Assembly: GCA_964059195.1 (NCBI GenBank)
Contig: CAXKWD010000011.1
Location: 7,952,366-8,016,365 of the forward strand
Direction of reading: 5' to 3'
Length of the DNA: 64,000 bases
DNA from: Ectobius pallidus
Taxonomy: Eukaryota > Arthropoda > Insecta > Blattodea > Ectobiidae
Shown: positions 45,691-58,807 of the stretch, piece after piece
How positions within the stretch are numbered: position 1 is the first letter of the stretch
How the letters are laid out: each line of letters starts with the position of its first letter
Translations under genes and position numbers: made by a program
The notes under the pieces: generated by a model
The model's input: the letters and a program-made list of their open reading frames with translations, nothing else
What the model was told of the DNA's origin: nothing
Database searches by the model: none

Positions 45691-46839
45691 TATCATTTGC
45701 TTGTGACACAATCGTATCTAGAAAAGCACAGGATCAATAAAAATGTACATAAATTCGTTATAACGATAATATAAATTCTTTCACAAATGTCTATGTAAGA
45801 ATGATCTTCAGTGCTTTAAAACAATTAATGATTCAATACGGTGCAATAGGTTGGGATTCCCTATCTTATTACTAGCTAAACACATTAATAATATTGCATA
45901 AAAGAATCAAACTCATAAGGTATGTTTCATAAGATCAATTCACTATCCAACTAACATAATATAAAGAGTTAACTGGAATTACCATACAGGATATTTATAT
46001 GCAAAATTTACTAATTTATATTCATCCAAATTTGGAACAATTTTAAGGAAAATTGTATAATTTCAAGACTAGAAGTCGTGAGTCGTTGCCCGAAAAAGTT
46101 ACGTTTTACTAATAAAGAAGAAGCATCGCTATAAATTTGGAGCAAAGATTTACAACGGATTATTTAATAAAATTCCAATATTAATTTTTAGCATGTATGT
46201 ACAATTATCAAAAACGCGTTTCAATGTATTTAAATAAGAAAAAAAATTATACGATTTCGTTTTCTTAATAATTTTACAAATTTTATAATATATTTAAACA
46301 TTTGCAATGTACAATTCATACCATTGTAACTAAATATAAAAGTCAAGCATTTTTCACATTTTCGCGTGGCGTTAGAACATAAATTTGTAAATATTTTATA
46401 TTGTAATTTTAGTAAGAAATTTATATAATATACATTTGTGTGCAAAATGTAAATAAATAAATAAAACCTTAAGAAAAGGTCGAACATTCCATATATTACT
46501 GAAGTTACTAAATTGTTCCAACAAGTTAGAATTAACAGCCTCTTAAAAAACATTTAAAACAGTGTGAGTCTGTATTAACAGGATGACAAATCGCAAAATA
46601 ATTCTATGAAAACGGACATCACGATCGTAAATGCGACAAAATATAACTTCTAACAGCAAAAGTGACAGTTAAAACACATTCTCCTGAAGTTGCCTGTAAT
46701 TTTCTAAGTAAATGTGATTCCTCACAAAGTAATTAAGAATGACATTCTTCCAAAATAAACACGTAATATCGGCAATTGCATGGCCACTACTTATCTATTA
46801 AAATAAGGTGTTATTTCCTTATTTTACCTTACCGGGCTA
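45691..46839. other. No assignable gene
   Basis: Very AT-rich; the 107-codon minus-strand open frame at 46230-46553 is a composition artefact. Confidence 0.5.
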
Positions 46840-47110
46840 AAATTTCTGTGTGGTCCACAAGCCCGGATTCGATCCCCGGTACCCCCTCGGATTTTTCTGA
46901 GGCAGGGAGCTTTGGAAGGGGGTGCACTTAGCCTCATGATTCAAACTGAGGAGCTAAGTGATTGAGAAGTAGCGGCTCCGGTAACGGATATGGGTGTCGG
47001 CATGCTGACCACATGCTCCCAATCCTGTCATCTACCTATGGGAGATGACGCAGAGGTCCGGTGGTGGGTCTAGTCTCACAAGGGATGTAGAGCCACGGAG
47101 TTTAGTTTTA
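46840..47110 (+). repeat. tRNA-derived SINE, family 2 (copy 2)
   Basis: B-box cccggattcgatccccgg followed by the ordered family words: ctgaggcagggagctttgg, gtgcacttagcct, aaactgaggagct, gattgagaagtagcgg and catgctgaccacatg. Closely collinear with 6843-7140. Confidence 0.78.
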
Positions 47111-47205
47111 GAGGACGGTCCATGAGTCAGAGTATTAATCTTAAACACCCGGGTTCGATTCGCGTCCAGGACAAATTTTTCTCTACAGAACAACATAATT
47201 TGCTG
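47111..47205 (+). repeat. Isolated tRNA-like SINE head
   Basis: acggtccatgagtcagag and, further on, acccgggttcgattcgcgt give an A/B-box pair between two other SINEs. It is probably a short retroposon fragment. Confidence 0.5.
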
Positions 47206-47209
47206 GTCT

Positions 47210-47355
47210 TAATGTAATGAAACTGATAGTCGCGGGTTCAATCCCGATCGAGATCGAAGGAATTTTCAGGGCATAAAAATCTAGGGCTCGAATTCCTCCT
47301 GAAAGGAGGATAAATCGTGGGTCCTGTGCAAAGTTGGGCGAGTCATTTACCTGTA
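47210..47355 (+). repeat. tRNA-derived SINE, family 1 (copy 2)
   Basis: B-box tcgcgggttcaatcccg followed by ttcagggcataaaaatc and aattcctcctgaaaggagg, collinear with the element at 1034-1200. Confidence 0.68.
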
Positions 47356-48805
47356 GGCCTGTATAAACGTAAAATACGAAACTATAATGAAGTGGTTCCT
47401 GCTATCGTCAATTACATAGGGTGGAAGTTAACATTTTGAAGTGTAAACAAAACTATTAAAATGTGTACAAGTCGTCTCGCTATCATCGTTCCCAGCGGTG
47501 TTGTCTTTGAAGTGTTGTTTGTTCAATACAAGAACAATAGCCGAGTGTCGAAGTGTTGTCATGTCTCAGTTGGAAACGAGAATAAAAGAAACGCCAAAAT
47601 TCGGTATTATATTACTATTGTTATTAGAATTACTTGGCAACAGAGTCTGCCACCTGCTTGGATTTGAGAGTGCAAACTACTGTTTACCCTCAATAAACAA
47701 TAATATAACCCGGCAGACCGCATAAGGAAATGCCGACGTTTGACTCGCTGTGTGGGGATGATGAAAACGAGAGCACTATACAAAATGTAATGACGAAAAT
47801 TAGAAAAATGTCAAAGAACACTAAAAACAAATTATATTATTATTGAAAGTGTTCTACACAAAATTAAACTAAAGTGTATTGATGCTCTTAATAGACAAAA
47901 ATGAGAAAAATACGATAACAAATAGTCTAAAAAAAAGCTGCATTTAACATGAAATATGCAATTCTGAAAGTAGCTATTACATTTTTATGCAAGTAGCTCG
48001 CTAGAATAAAAATGCAATTTCATCAAAATTCCAGTCTTCATTTCTTTGAAGACTCTGCACTTCTCTAATTAACTTCTCTTAACTGACTTTTTGTACAACT
48101 CTATGTAAATCGTCCATTAGTAGCCGAGTAAAAATACATATTATTGATATAAATATCTCCATTACTGCTTCAAAATCTGCCCACGAAGAGATATAAAATG
48201 TTTTAGACTTTTATCTTTTTCGTAAATGACGTTATTTCTAATGATTCAAGCACGTATCATAGACTACATTCTATCAATGGATTTCCATTCTCTTGAAAAT
48301 AATGTTTAGAATCTGATTTCTCTATCAACTGACTAATCATAGCCCTAAGAATTATTTTACCACTTATAATAGATGGAACACCGTATTGTTATTTCACCGC
48401 ATGAAAACTTGGATCGTATCGAATTCAGAACATATTCAGATAGATTTGAATTCTCCATTTAAAAAAAAAGTAGTAATTGTATATTGCCAAAGATGGAATT
48501 TCACTGGATATTCAGGAAACTAAAGAGTGATTTAAAGGCAAATTTCTGGTTATCACAAAGGCAATTTCGTGGTTAAAGGCAAATTGGTTTGATGTCGTAC
48601 ACCAGAATAACCTAGGTTTAGTTATTCTGAATGTCATTTGAAAGCATATTTTTAGGTTGTGTCACACACATCACTTTCATAAAATCAAATATGTGGAAAT
48701 AACTTATACATATTATATTCTACGTGGCTATCATACGAGTAAAAAGTAGACCTGTGAACTTAAAATAGCGTATTGATAAATTTCATTTTCCAATGAGGGG
48801 TAATC
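47356..48805. other. No assignable gene
   Basis: Short overlapping plus-strand frames at 47461-47725 lack recognisable domains. They sit in moderately GC-richer DNA, so a relic of an unknown repeat is possible. Confidence 0.4.
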
Positions 48806-48807
48806 AA

Positions 48808-49329
48808 TTTTTATAGGTCTGTATAAAGGTCCACCTTATACCCTCAAGTGTCAAAATATGCTACAACCAACGAACAACATATATTATGCAAGAAGATCTT
48901 TCAAAGACTATTTACACAGTGATAATCAGCTCCCAGTGCATCAAGATATTACAACACCGTACATTTACCGGTAGACTTTCTCCATCAAGACAAGGCTGTA
49001 ATCTGCAAGTTTGAGTATACCATAGGCCTACCACAGGGAACTTCTGTGTTTTTTATGAACTCTATTAATGATATTCAGTATTTTAATAAGACCTATCTTA
49101 TTCTGACATATCTCACAGTATATTTTTTATTTATTGCTTTTTTACTGAGATTCAATGTTTTTAAAAAGTCACTCTAAGCGACTAGGCTTAATAAGCCGAC
49201 TATTTATTCATAATGTTTTAACGTATATTAAACAATAGCCTATCCATTTATGAAAAAAACTCTAGGTGTCTACTTCTTCTTTACTTGAGGGTATAAGGAA
49301 GACATTTATACAAACCTATAAAAATTTAA
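48808..49329. mobile_element. Inverted-repeat element, family X (copy 1)
   Basis: The left end reads tttttataggtctgtataaa then accttataccctcaag. The right end is the near complement (cttgagggtataagg ... acctataaaaa). Inverted similarity is about 45 bases. The same cctccatataccctca core marks the element at 60157. No coding capacity. Confidence 0.7.
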
Positions 49330-49754
49330 AATAGCCTATTCTTCTGAAAGTAGCACTCCTATATCCTATTTCTATTGTAATTCAGTTTTTAATGTGTATT
49401 GAAAAACCTTCGCCAGTTCGTATATATTGGACGATTTATCTATCACATACTCTCATGAAACGCACATTCCACTTGAAGGTCACAGTGCTGTAACACTAGT
49501 GATAAGTGTGTCCTACAAAATGTAATTTAAATATTTCAGATAAACGTTCTAAAATGTCGACTTTAACAGCCAAATAGTCTGAATCCTTTTACACGAAGTT
49601 GGAACATATGGCGTGATCACAAGTGGGAATAAACAAGAAGAAACCAATTAATTAAATATTCCAAAACTTACATGTTATTAACTTTAGCTGCAGGTCTATC
49701 TGGCAAGTAATGAGCATCAGGGTGTACCTGAACAGGCAGGCAACTGTCATTTCG

Positions 49755-50110
49755 TGAGGTGTAGGAAAAGATGGAAATCACTGGGAGTGAGGTCAGGGCT
49801 TTAGGGAGATGTTTAAACACCTCCCAGCCGAACTTCTGCAGGAGTCTTGCTAGGAGGTGTTTAAACATCCACCATACAGCCCGGACTTCGCTCCCAATGA
49901 ATTTCATCATTTCTTACGCCTAAAGAAATGTCAGGGAGTGACAGAGAATGACAGAAAGGCGGAGATGTTTGTCTCACAGTGGTTCAAATCCCTGGCGGCA
50001 GACTTCTACGACACAGGTGTTGAAAAGTTGGTTCCACGGTATGACAAATGTATCAATTCCGGTGGCGAATATGAGGGTCATTTCAGAAGTCATGGCAACT
50101 ATTATGTATC
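49755..50110 (+). mobile_element. Palindromic mariner derivative (copy 3), left arm lost
   Basis: The shared palindrome centre (gaggtgtaggaaaagatgg, then ctgcaggagtcttgc) is present. The left arm is cut off at about 49755 and the right arm stops before the outer end. The centre matches copies at 22.7 and 32.75 kb. Confidence 0.8.
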
Positions 50111-50216
50111 AGTCAATAAAGCTGCAGGGAACAAAAATCAAAAATCAAAAATCGTTGGAATGTTCTTCGCAATGCCGGTACTAAATTGGGATTCGTATAC
50201 AAGGCGATATGGGTAA
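49857..50216 (+). pseudogene. Mariner transposase C-terminal third
   Basis: The frame reads HPPYSPDFAPNEFHHFLRLKK, the conserved block of mariner transposases that contains the last catalytic Asp, and later DTGVEKLVPRYDKCINSGGEY, the C-terminal signature. It has fewer breaks than the two sibling copies but lacks the DNA-binding domain and the first two catalytic Asp residues. The open frame continues past the family's usual end into unrelated sequence. Confidence 0.82.
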
Positions 50217-50476
50217 GGGGCATTGAAAGATGCGTAAATAGATATCATTGTTTTATTCGTATTACATACGCACAAAACAGTACGCGTAATACTCGTACTC
50301 TTACGAGCTAACAACCTTCAAAATAATCCCCTATGGCGTCCCAAACATCTTTGCCAACGATGAGGAAGGCGCTGAATACCATCAGCTGTGTGTGATGCGT
50401 CTATGCGCGCCACCTCTCGTCGATGCGCTGTTAGGATGTCCTTTCACCCAATGCTTCTCGTAGCTCGGCATGACAC

Positions 50477-51857
50477 TCACGAGCATTTCTGCCACGCAGA
50501 TTTACATAGTGATAAAAAATTTGTTTGGTAAGTCTGTCTCTTTCCATTCTGAAAATATGACCATAGAATCTTAATCTTCTTTTCCTGAAAGCATGGCCTA
50601 TTTTTTCTGTTTGTTTGTATAACTCCTTTTCTGGTCTCAGTTTGTATATGTTTGTTATTCTCCCAAATTGGTCCCATAATTTTCCTTCAGATTCTCTTCT
50701 CTGTTTTGCGTATTCTTCTATCTGAGAAGGTGTTTATACACTCTGTTGCGTACAGAGCTTCTGGTAAGATTACATTTTATAATGCCTCAATTTAGCATTT
50801 TTGGATAATGATTTTTTTTTGTTATATATATTCATTGTTGCATGGTATGCTTTTTCCATTTTGTAAACTCGTGTTTTCATGCCCTCCTTTTCTATTGCTG
50901 TTGCCGTTATTACTTCACCAAGGTATTTGAACTTATTAACCCTCTTGATTATTTTATTTTGAGATATTGTAATTTCTGCAGGTGCATTTTTGATATTGGT
51001 GATCCATTCTGTTTTTTCGTAAGATACTTGTAACCCGATTTTTGCAGCACTTTTTCAAGTTCTTCTGGTTTGATCTTTCCTTCTTCCGGATTTTTAGCAA
51101 GTATCACTAGATCATCAGCAAAGGCTAAGTGATTTATTACAATTTCTTTCTTTGATTGTCCCATTACAACTGAATTATAGATTCCTTTCTCTTCCAATAT
51201 TCTGACCCATTCCCTCACAACTGTCTCTAGTGCACAATTGACTAGTATTGGGGAGAGTCCGTCTCCCTGTCTCGTTACAGTTCTAATTTCAAATTCTTCT
51301 GACATTTCCTCTAAGTGTCTGACTTTTGAGAAAGTGTCCGTCAATGTTTCTCTAACAATGATAATAGTTCTTGTGTCTACTTTGAATGTATTTAATATTT
51401 TAAAAAAAGACTCTCTATGAATTGAATCGTAGGCTTTCTTGAAGTCTACAAATATTGCTATTATATCTCGTTTTGTGCCTCTTGTATTGTTGAGTAAAAT
51501 TGATTTTAAATTTAAGATTTGTACAGCGCAGCTTCTTCCTGGCCTAAACCCTTCTTGGTACTCTCCTAACTCTTTTTCTATGGTTGGTTGGATTCTGTTT
51601 AATAGTGCTTTACTTAATATCTTATATACCACAGACACGAGTGAGATCCCTCTGTAGTTGTTCGGGTCTATCCTATCTCCTTTCTTGTGGAGAGGATGTA
51701 TTACAGCATTTTTCCAGTCAATTGGGATTTTCTCACTTTTCGAAATTTCCTTAAACAGTTGTTCAAGTTTATCTATTCGGCTCCCTGTGGCCAATTTTAG
51801 CACCTCAATTTTAGTATGCCTATTTATTATTATACAAGATTTATAAAGCTTCACCAC
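50477..51857 (-). pseudogene. LINE reverse transcriptase relic
   Basis: On the minus strand a ~300-codon segment covers most of a reverse transcriptase: KIPIDWKNAVIHPLHKKGD, PNNYRGISLVSV, EYQEGFRPGRSC, IFVDFKKAYDSI and the catalytic FADD in HLAFADDLVILAKN. After a frameshift near 51000 the C-terminal RLRFYGHIFRMERDRLTKQ block appears at about 50520-50600. The endonuclease is missing and the 5' end stops at the inverted-repeat element at 51858. It belongs to a family of insect endonuclease/reverse-transcriptase polyproteins different from the intact LINE at 38.9 kb. Frameshifts make it inactive. Confidence 0.85.
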
Positions 51858-52104
51858 ATATCTATGGCTTGGTTCTAAAAGGGCCAATGTCATAAAACTT
51901 CCTTTTGAGGTAACTGATTTTGAAGCCTTTGCAGAAGTAACATTTTTTGCTGAGAACTTCCGGCATTGGCCTCTAAGGTTTTAATAGCAACAAACATTGG
52001 CACTTTTGTTTACGAAAGATAAAGACTAGCTGAGCTCAGTAATGCTTAGATCTCATTTTTGCAAGAAATTGACATTAGCCCTTTTAGAACCAAGCCACAG
52101 ATAT
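51858..52104. mobile_element. Small inverted-repeat element abutting the LINE relic
   Basis: Left arm atatctatggcttggttct continuing aaaagggccaatgtc; right arm is its complement with three mismatches over ~34 bases. About 247 bp, non-coding. The first residues of the neighbouring LINE open frame (LALLEPS) are read from inside this element. Confidence 0.75.
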
Positions 52105-52881
52105 AACACTGTATATTATTTTCATATCTCAGTTTACTCATATTCAGCATATATATTATAAGTAGGGCCCGGGGGTTTAGCCACAAAAACATTATAACAG
52201 GTTAGTGGTGACCCTACGCTACCTGTATCTTACACAGCGACTTAGAATAGTTTGCACATTTAATCGTAAATCCCAGAAAAAAATATATTTCCTACTAAAA
52301 CGAACATAAATATACACAACGTATGCTTTAATATTTGTTAACAATATTCACAGTGAAAATGAAATGGTAAATTATACATTATGTCTGTGCATACGCTTTG
52401 TTGCAGTGAATGACAATATAGGTACATTTTGAATATTATTATAATTGTTACCTTTATTTGACAACAAAATTTCATATTTGTGTCTGTCTTATAAATGCTG
52501 ATTTTGAGTTGATCCAGATAAGTTAAGTTTTATGTTAAGGGTTAAGGCGGAACTTTATTAAAATATTTAATATTTTAACCCTTAACTGGAGAAAATGAAG
52601 TTTCTTAATTATGATACATTTTCAAGTTTTCAAAAGAAAAAGATCTTCTATTTTCCTCCAAAGAAGATCTATATTGGGAAAAACTTCTTTCTACGTCGCA
52701 TGACGTGACGGGGGAAAGAGATATTAGTGTTTCCCTTGTGTGGGTTCACATCATGATCTCCTGTAGAACCTTCCAGTGCACCTCGAAAGGTAAAAACAGT
52801 AGAAAAATCCGGCAATTTTCTGGAGATTTTTTTTTTAATTTTTGCTGCACCTGTAGCAGTATTCCATCTCTAGGTTGACTC
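52105..52881. other. No assignable gene
   Basis: AT-rich DNA; nothing recognised. Confidence 0.5.
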
Positions 52882-52884
52882 TTA

Positions 52885-55387
52885 GGGTGGCGTGCACCAA
52901 ACTCATGCAATTTACTCTTTTAGTAAGCCTTACTTCTTTAGTTCTAACTACTTTAGTAAGCTACTCTTTTAGTAACCGTACTCTTTTAGTAAGGACGGCG
53001 TGCACCAACCAGGAGTAAACTAAACTCGGCGGCTTTCAACATAGAGGAATGTACTAAAGAAGTAAAAATTTTATTTACTCCCAGAGTAAATGAACTTACT
53101 CCACAAGTGGTGGAGAGCACCAACACGGAGTACGTTACTAACGTAGTAAGTTGTGGAGTAAATAAGGCCAATATTTACTCCTACTCAGGGGGTGGAGTAA
53201 AGTTGTGGAGTAAGTGTGTTCTGTGGCATTTGCGTGAGTTATGAGTTACATATCACATTAAATGGATTACATAGTTCAAACTGAGGATAAGTTATTGAGA
53301 TGAAGAAGGTTGTATACCAAAAATGAGAGTTGTGGCAGGTGATTTAATAAATATTAAGCGAACCATAGCTAGTAGGGCATTTAATAACGTAAATAATTAA
53401 GCTCATAAATCCTTACATGAAATTTTGGCGTTTGGAAGAAACGATGTCAGATTCTCACTACATCCATGTGATTTCAGCCAGTCAAATGTGGAAATATCAT
53501 TGCGGAGAGCGATCCAATTAGGAAGACGTCCACCAAAGGTGAGGGGAAGAGTGAGTGGAAGGGACGTTTGCATTGCACGGTACAAGGAGCTCATGTGCTC
53601 TTAAATATCTTCCTAGCTGGATCGGCCTTTAGATGTTGCAGTTCTCCCTAACTTTGGGTCAGAAAACGACGATGTATTTCAAGCTAATCATATGGATACA
53701 GATATCGGCGAGGTATAGTACATTCCAATACATGAAAGCCTCCGTTCTTGGAGCTACCCAGAAAACACTTCCCCCTGCTAATTAACCATAGAATTACTGA
53801 ACAATAGGTGATTCTCATTGTTAGACGATTTAATGTAATTATTGTAAATTAATTTTATTACATTACACTTCTATAGCTTAACTTAAAGCAAAACATTGCG
53901 AATGCCAGATTATAATAATAATTATAAGAGCTAAAAGTTCAATAGTTGCACCCGCAGTGTTAATGAATAATATGTCCTTTTTTCTAACCCAGGTGTAAAA
54001 ATGTCCAAACAGGCCACATCGGAAGAAAATTTGACTGACTCTGGGATTAGCGTACATTGAGAAGGGGACACATTGTAAAACCATTCCTTAAAGACTCCCC
54101 AAGTCTCGAATGGAGGAGTGAGACGAGACTTTCATGTTTGGGAATAAACTATAGCAGATGCTGCAGGTCTATAGTATGCTGCTAACTATTTTAATTAACC
54201 CTGTGGACAGGAAAGTGAGAAGCATTATAAACTATATAGAAAAAAAAGCCAACATGAGTGCCGAAAGAAAATTTTAAGGAGGGGCCCGGAGGTTGAAGCT
54301 GCACAGGATCTAGAGAAGTAGTCACTGAAATTATTTTTAAACACACAACCATCTACATAATTATTATTGGAGTTCATAGCTTCCGAAATATTGTACCGCC
54401 ATTTTTTGTTTAAATATTACATTTCTCAGTTGTAATATTATTATTTTTATAAGGTAATATTTTTTAAGTAAATGTTCTGTGCATTTGAAAACGGACAGAA
54501 ACATAATGCCCCTTATTAGTTTTGTTATCCTTTTTATCCCCCCTTTTTCATGATTTTGTGTAATACTTCTTATTAATATTGTTAAACAGTCAATAAGTAT
54601 TAATAATTCATTATAGTGAGATTTATGATAAACAACTATAGAATAATTGATTTATCGTTTTTGGGGAAGAATATGTAACTTTAGGAAGTATAAATATTTT
54701 AATATATTTTAGAACTTTATTATTATTATGAGAGAAATAATTATAATATTGACAGTGAATCAATTATGAAAATCAACTGGAAATTCCAATTGTTTGCATT
54801 ATAATACAGAAATAGTTTGCACAAAAATTGTAATCACAGTACCCATACGTAGGCTACTAAACTGAAAATACTCAATTGAAGGAATTAAAATTAGTAATGA
54901 ATAAAACATTACTATTAGACCTATTTTAAAACATGAAGATTGTCATTAGTAATATTTGGAACAACCCAAATTCATATTCATTGTTTCAGCGAACCTTTCC
55001 TTTTCATTATCTGGCACTTGAATAATACTGGCAATTGAAATGCACGTGTTCTGCTGCGCTGCACTAACGTTTCTGCTCTGTTCTGCGCAGAATTCGACTA
55101 CTTCTTTAGTAAAAATCGCTTACTACTTTAGTAACAACTAAAGAAGTAACTATCAATTGAGCTCTCCAACACCAACTAAAAGAGTAAGTTACTAAAAGAG
55201 TAGCACTAAAGTAGTAAATTTAGGAAGGGAACCTTACGTAACAAAAACCGGTTTGTCTGTCTCACTCTAGCACATACATTAGTATGACTTAAGAGTGAGA
55301 CAGATGTACTGGTTCTTGTATACTCCAGGTCTCCGTCTTAAATTTACTACTTTAGTAAGATTTACTCCTGGATGGTGCACGCCACCC
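52885..55387. mobile_element. PIF/Harbinger-like element flanked by TTA
   Basis: Both ends are gggtggcgtgcacca reading inward, directly flanked by TTA at 52882-52884 and 55388-55390. A TTA/TAA 3-bp duplication is the hallmark of PIF/Harbinger elements. Subterminal regions carry many copies of actcttttagtaa/ttactaaaagagt in both orientations, possible transposase binding sites. The 2.5-kb interior lacks an intact transposase or Myb-like gene. Confidence 0.88.
53403..53594 (-). repeat. Segment shared with 56.8 kb
   Basis: The minus strand has a tgcaatgcaa, then cactcactcttcccctcacc and gtggacgtcttcc, collinear with 56810-56930 plus strand (caactcactctccccctcac, gctggatgtcttc). Both may derive from the same larger element family. 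The coding potential of this 63-codon frame is unproven. Confidence 0.55.
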
Positions 55388-55390
55388 TTA

Positions 55391-56734
55391 GCTATGGATA
55401 ATTCCTCCACGAATCTGATCGCTTGCGCCATTTACATATTTTGTCTCTCTGGAAGAGTGATACATCTAGACAGTTCCCAAAATTATTTGCAATAAACTTG
55501 ATATTACTTAGTACCTTTCCTGATACATGGTATTTTGCCTGTTTTATTGACGTATTTTGTTCGTTGTCAACAGTGGCTGCTCGTGTATAGAAACTTTGGA
55601 ACTGCAGCACCCCCTATTTCCACTTAATATTATCGATAACATTTAATACAGTATAATGAGTCCTTTTTTTCTTTCATTCTTTTTTTATACTTGTACAATA
55701 TATAAACCTTAAGCTTAATGCCAGTAGCCATCCCACAGTTTATTAAAAAAATAATATAAAATCTTTGTATGGAACAGACATGTTCTGAACGAGGGTAGTG
55801 AAATGAAATGAAATGAAATTAGCCTTTGACATCCCTTGAGGGCTAAGGCCTCTATTGGTAGTCAAAACTAGAGACCAGATGTTAGGGAAAAGGACTCATT
55901 TTCATTCTTACAGACATAATTAAAATTACTTAATGATACATCAGCTCTTGGTATTGGGTTAGGCACGGTGAAGATAACTTTGCCGATTTTTCCTATTTGC
56001 GTGTATAACGCCTAATGATGTCTAATGCCTGACTTTTAAAACTAATAATGCACTACATTAGAACAACTACAAATTTAACCTATTCCCTTTATGTTTCCTG
56101 CTACCTAAAAACTATATGTGTTCATTCCCACAGTTGCAATGTACACATCCATTCGCCTTCTTGAGTTAAAGAGAGCGACGCCATTAACACATCATGACTT
56201 CTTAAGCTATCGATCTTTTTCCTTCATTCGACCCCAAACACGTGTGAATGTTGGGCTGTGGTTAACTGGTTGTTTCGTGAAGGGTCATCTTCACAAGTAG
56301 GTAATCCAGTACCTACTTTTTCCAGTTCTTTGTAGACTGTTATGTTATGCAAGAGATGTAGCAGTCTTTTTTATTTTTTTGTTAATACCGTTGTCTAGGC
56401 TACTAGGCTACATGTGTTTTAAGTAGGTTGCTATAATCAAAATTAAAATAGCCTATGGATATGAGATTTGTACCAGGTTCGTTGTAAAATATCGTACATC
56501 CATCGTCTACACTCAGACTATTGCCTTCTTTGGGTATATATTACCCTAAAATGTCAATATTTATTGTGAAATGCCACGATTAAATGTTTAAAACTGTCTA
56601 TTTTCAAAATTGTTGGTCCCTTTTCCTTGCCAATTTTGAAAGATTTGAAGTAGGTCTACCGGTACCTAACATCCGGTATCTATAGTCATAATAATTTATT
56701 CACAACTATTCAAATCAAATGTCGCTAAATAGAA
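55391..56734. other. No assignable gene; (GAAAT)n
   Basis: A short (GAAAT)4 tract at about 55797-55818 is followed by tagcctttgacatccctt, possibly a retroposon tail. Nothing else recognised. Confidence 0.45.
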
Positions 56735-56971
56735 ATGAATTTAAGTGGCACAACGCCCTTCGGAGTACTAAAACTAGAGAGCTGGCCACATAGGAAGACG
56801 TTTGAGCGTGCATGCTCTCTTGGAATTTTGCAATGCAATGATAAGACTCCCCTTCAACTCACTCTCCCCCTCACCGGTGCTGGATGTCTTCATAGGTGGA
56901 CCGCCATCAATACAATGTCGCCAACATCTGAACGATTCCCCTACATAATTTACACAGCAGATGCAGAGTAA
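56735..56971 (+). repeat. Second copy of the 53.4-kb segment
   Basis: See 53403-53594. The 78-codon frame here (LQLTLPLTGAGCL) aligns with LPLTLPLTFGGRL of the other copy, showing the shared frame, but neither has a recognisable domain. Confidence 0.5.
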
Positions 56972-57654
56972 TAGGTGGAATAAGTAAAGAATAGATTATT
57001 AAGTGAATAATTATTTAAATAATTATTTTATTAACTCTCTCTTTTAGCGACGTTTTAAGCAGTCCACGCCACCCTGACTTTACAGGGCCGCGACCTATCG
57101 GGAGAGGGATTATCTATGGTCACATACATGCTTTTCTGACCAGACAAGGACATGGAGGGATGCTAGGTTACCTCAGACCGTTTAGATAAGTGTATCGACA
57201 ATTTAATCCTTATTTTGAGTCTCCTTTGACGATATTTATGTGTACTAAGTGCATATGTTCGGAATTATGCCGAAATTTGGTCACAAGCAAATTTATTTAG
57301 TAATGTTCCCTCCTAGTAATACTGGTAAAGTTCCTAGGCTAGTGTGCAATTGGAAAGCATGATTTGTTTTAAGTGGCACCGATGTGAAAATTGAGATTAT
57401 GCAGTTCACGAAAAGAAAAATGTTGGAAATGTTAATATGGACAGGAGTAATCTCACGTGTAGCTTGTAAGTACCGGTACCTAAATGGAATCCTCAAATGC
57501 TAAAGCCATGTAATAGCACAGCCTGCACAGGTTTGATAACACTTTCAAATTATGTGGAATTGCATTCTCCACGCCTCACCTGGCATCACCTGGGCTAGCT
57601 GCTCATCTCCATTCATCTCTTTTTCTCTCCTATAACATTATCAACCCCAGCATC

Positions 57655-58000
57655 TACATTCTCTCTATATAGAATCAATCTATAGCTTTTTTTGGACGTA
57701 TCAGAAAGTCAACTTAACAAATACAAGGCCTATATCCTAGTAACAAGTTGCAAATATAAACAGCATTATCTAAAACAGAAATCAAAGACATAAACAAGCA
57801 AATAGAAGAAAAAAAGAAATGAAGTATAAATCAGCGAGAAAGAAGGAACGAAAAAAATCCCTTGCGAAACTAGGCCTACTACGAGGGAGAAATGCCAGCG
57901 AATACCACAAGGAGTGGATCAATTATAAAGAAATGTGTTCAAAACAAACAGAATGAAGAAGATGATTATGATGATTATGATAATTTTGATGATGATGAAG

Positions 58001-58045
<45 letters not shown>

Positions 58046-58260
58046 GTGATGATAATCTACATTCAATCTATATAGAATCAATCTATAACTTTCTTTGACG
58101 TATCAGAACGTCAACTTAATAAAATCAAGACCTATATCCTAGTAACGAGTTGCAAATATAAAGAACATTATCTAAAACTGAAATCAAAGACATAAACAAG
58201 CAAATAAAAGAAAAAAGAAATGAAGTATAAAACAGAAAGAAAGAAGGAAGGAAGGAAAGA
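57655..58260 (+). repeat. ~200-bp direct duplication
   Basis: 57655-57855 and 58055-58260 are close copies: tatatagaatcaatctata, gcctatatcctagtaac and aaagacataaacaagcaaat occur in both in the same order. Another block, gcctactacgaggg through aatgccagcgaatac and agtggatcaattataaag, occurs at 57868-57965 and again at 58720-58830. Confidence 0.85.
57960..58050 (+). repeat. (GAT)n/(AAT)n microsatellite
   Basis: gatgatt repeats pass into a pure aat run at about 58011-58044. The Asp/Asn-rich open frame over it is an artefact. Confidence 0.9.
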
Positions 58261-58807
58261 AAGAACATTTCGTGAAAGACAGAAATCAAGAAACTTAAAT
58301 ACTGTAGATAGATATGAAGAAAAATAAGAGAGAGAAAAAATAGCCAAACGAATGAACTAGCTACTGGTGTAGTTGAAACGAACGCATCTTTAGCCTTCAG
58401 TACTAAGAATGAGTTAACGATCTTGTTTTATGCATCGTCGACGACTTCAACCACGAAATCATAACTTCCGGTACGTAAAATGCTTTAAATATCTGAGTGG
58501 ATAATTTAACATTGGCCGATGAAAAATTTTATGCTTGGCGTCAGCTTCACCAGCATAACACCCTATAATAATTATTAATCGTCATCAATATGAAATAATC
58601 ATAGTCATGCTTCAAATGAGACTGTGCATGATTAACACATCTTAAGGTAGGCCTACTCATTGACACTTAAAAAGAAGATTACTAGCCCAGACTAAAACTT
58701 CATGGCGCCAAATCCCTTATGGAACTAGGCCTACTACGAGGGGAAAATGCCAGCGAATACCGCAAAGAGTGGATCAATTATAAAGAAATGTGTGTTCAAA
58801 ACGAATA

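Noticed and set aside
47461..47725. Two overlapping ORFs as a gene
   Set aside because: No domain, no splice support and no second copy; coding potential cannot be supported.
57892..58098. Asp/Asn-rich ORF
   Set aside because: It is produced by the (GAT)n/(AAT)n repeat.
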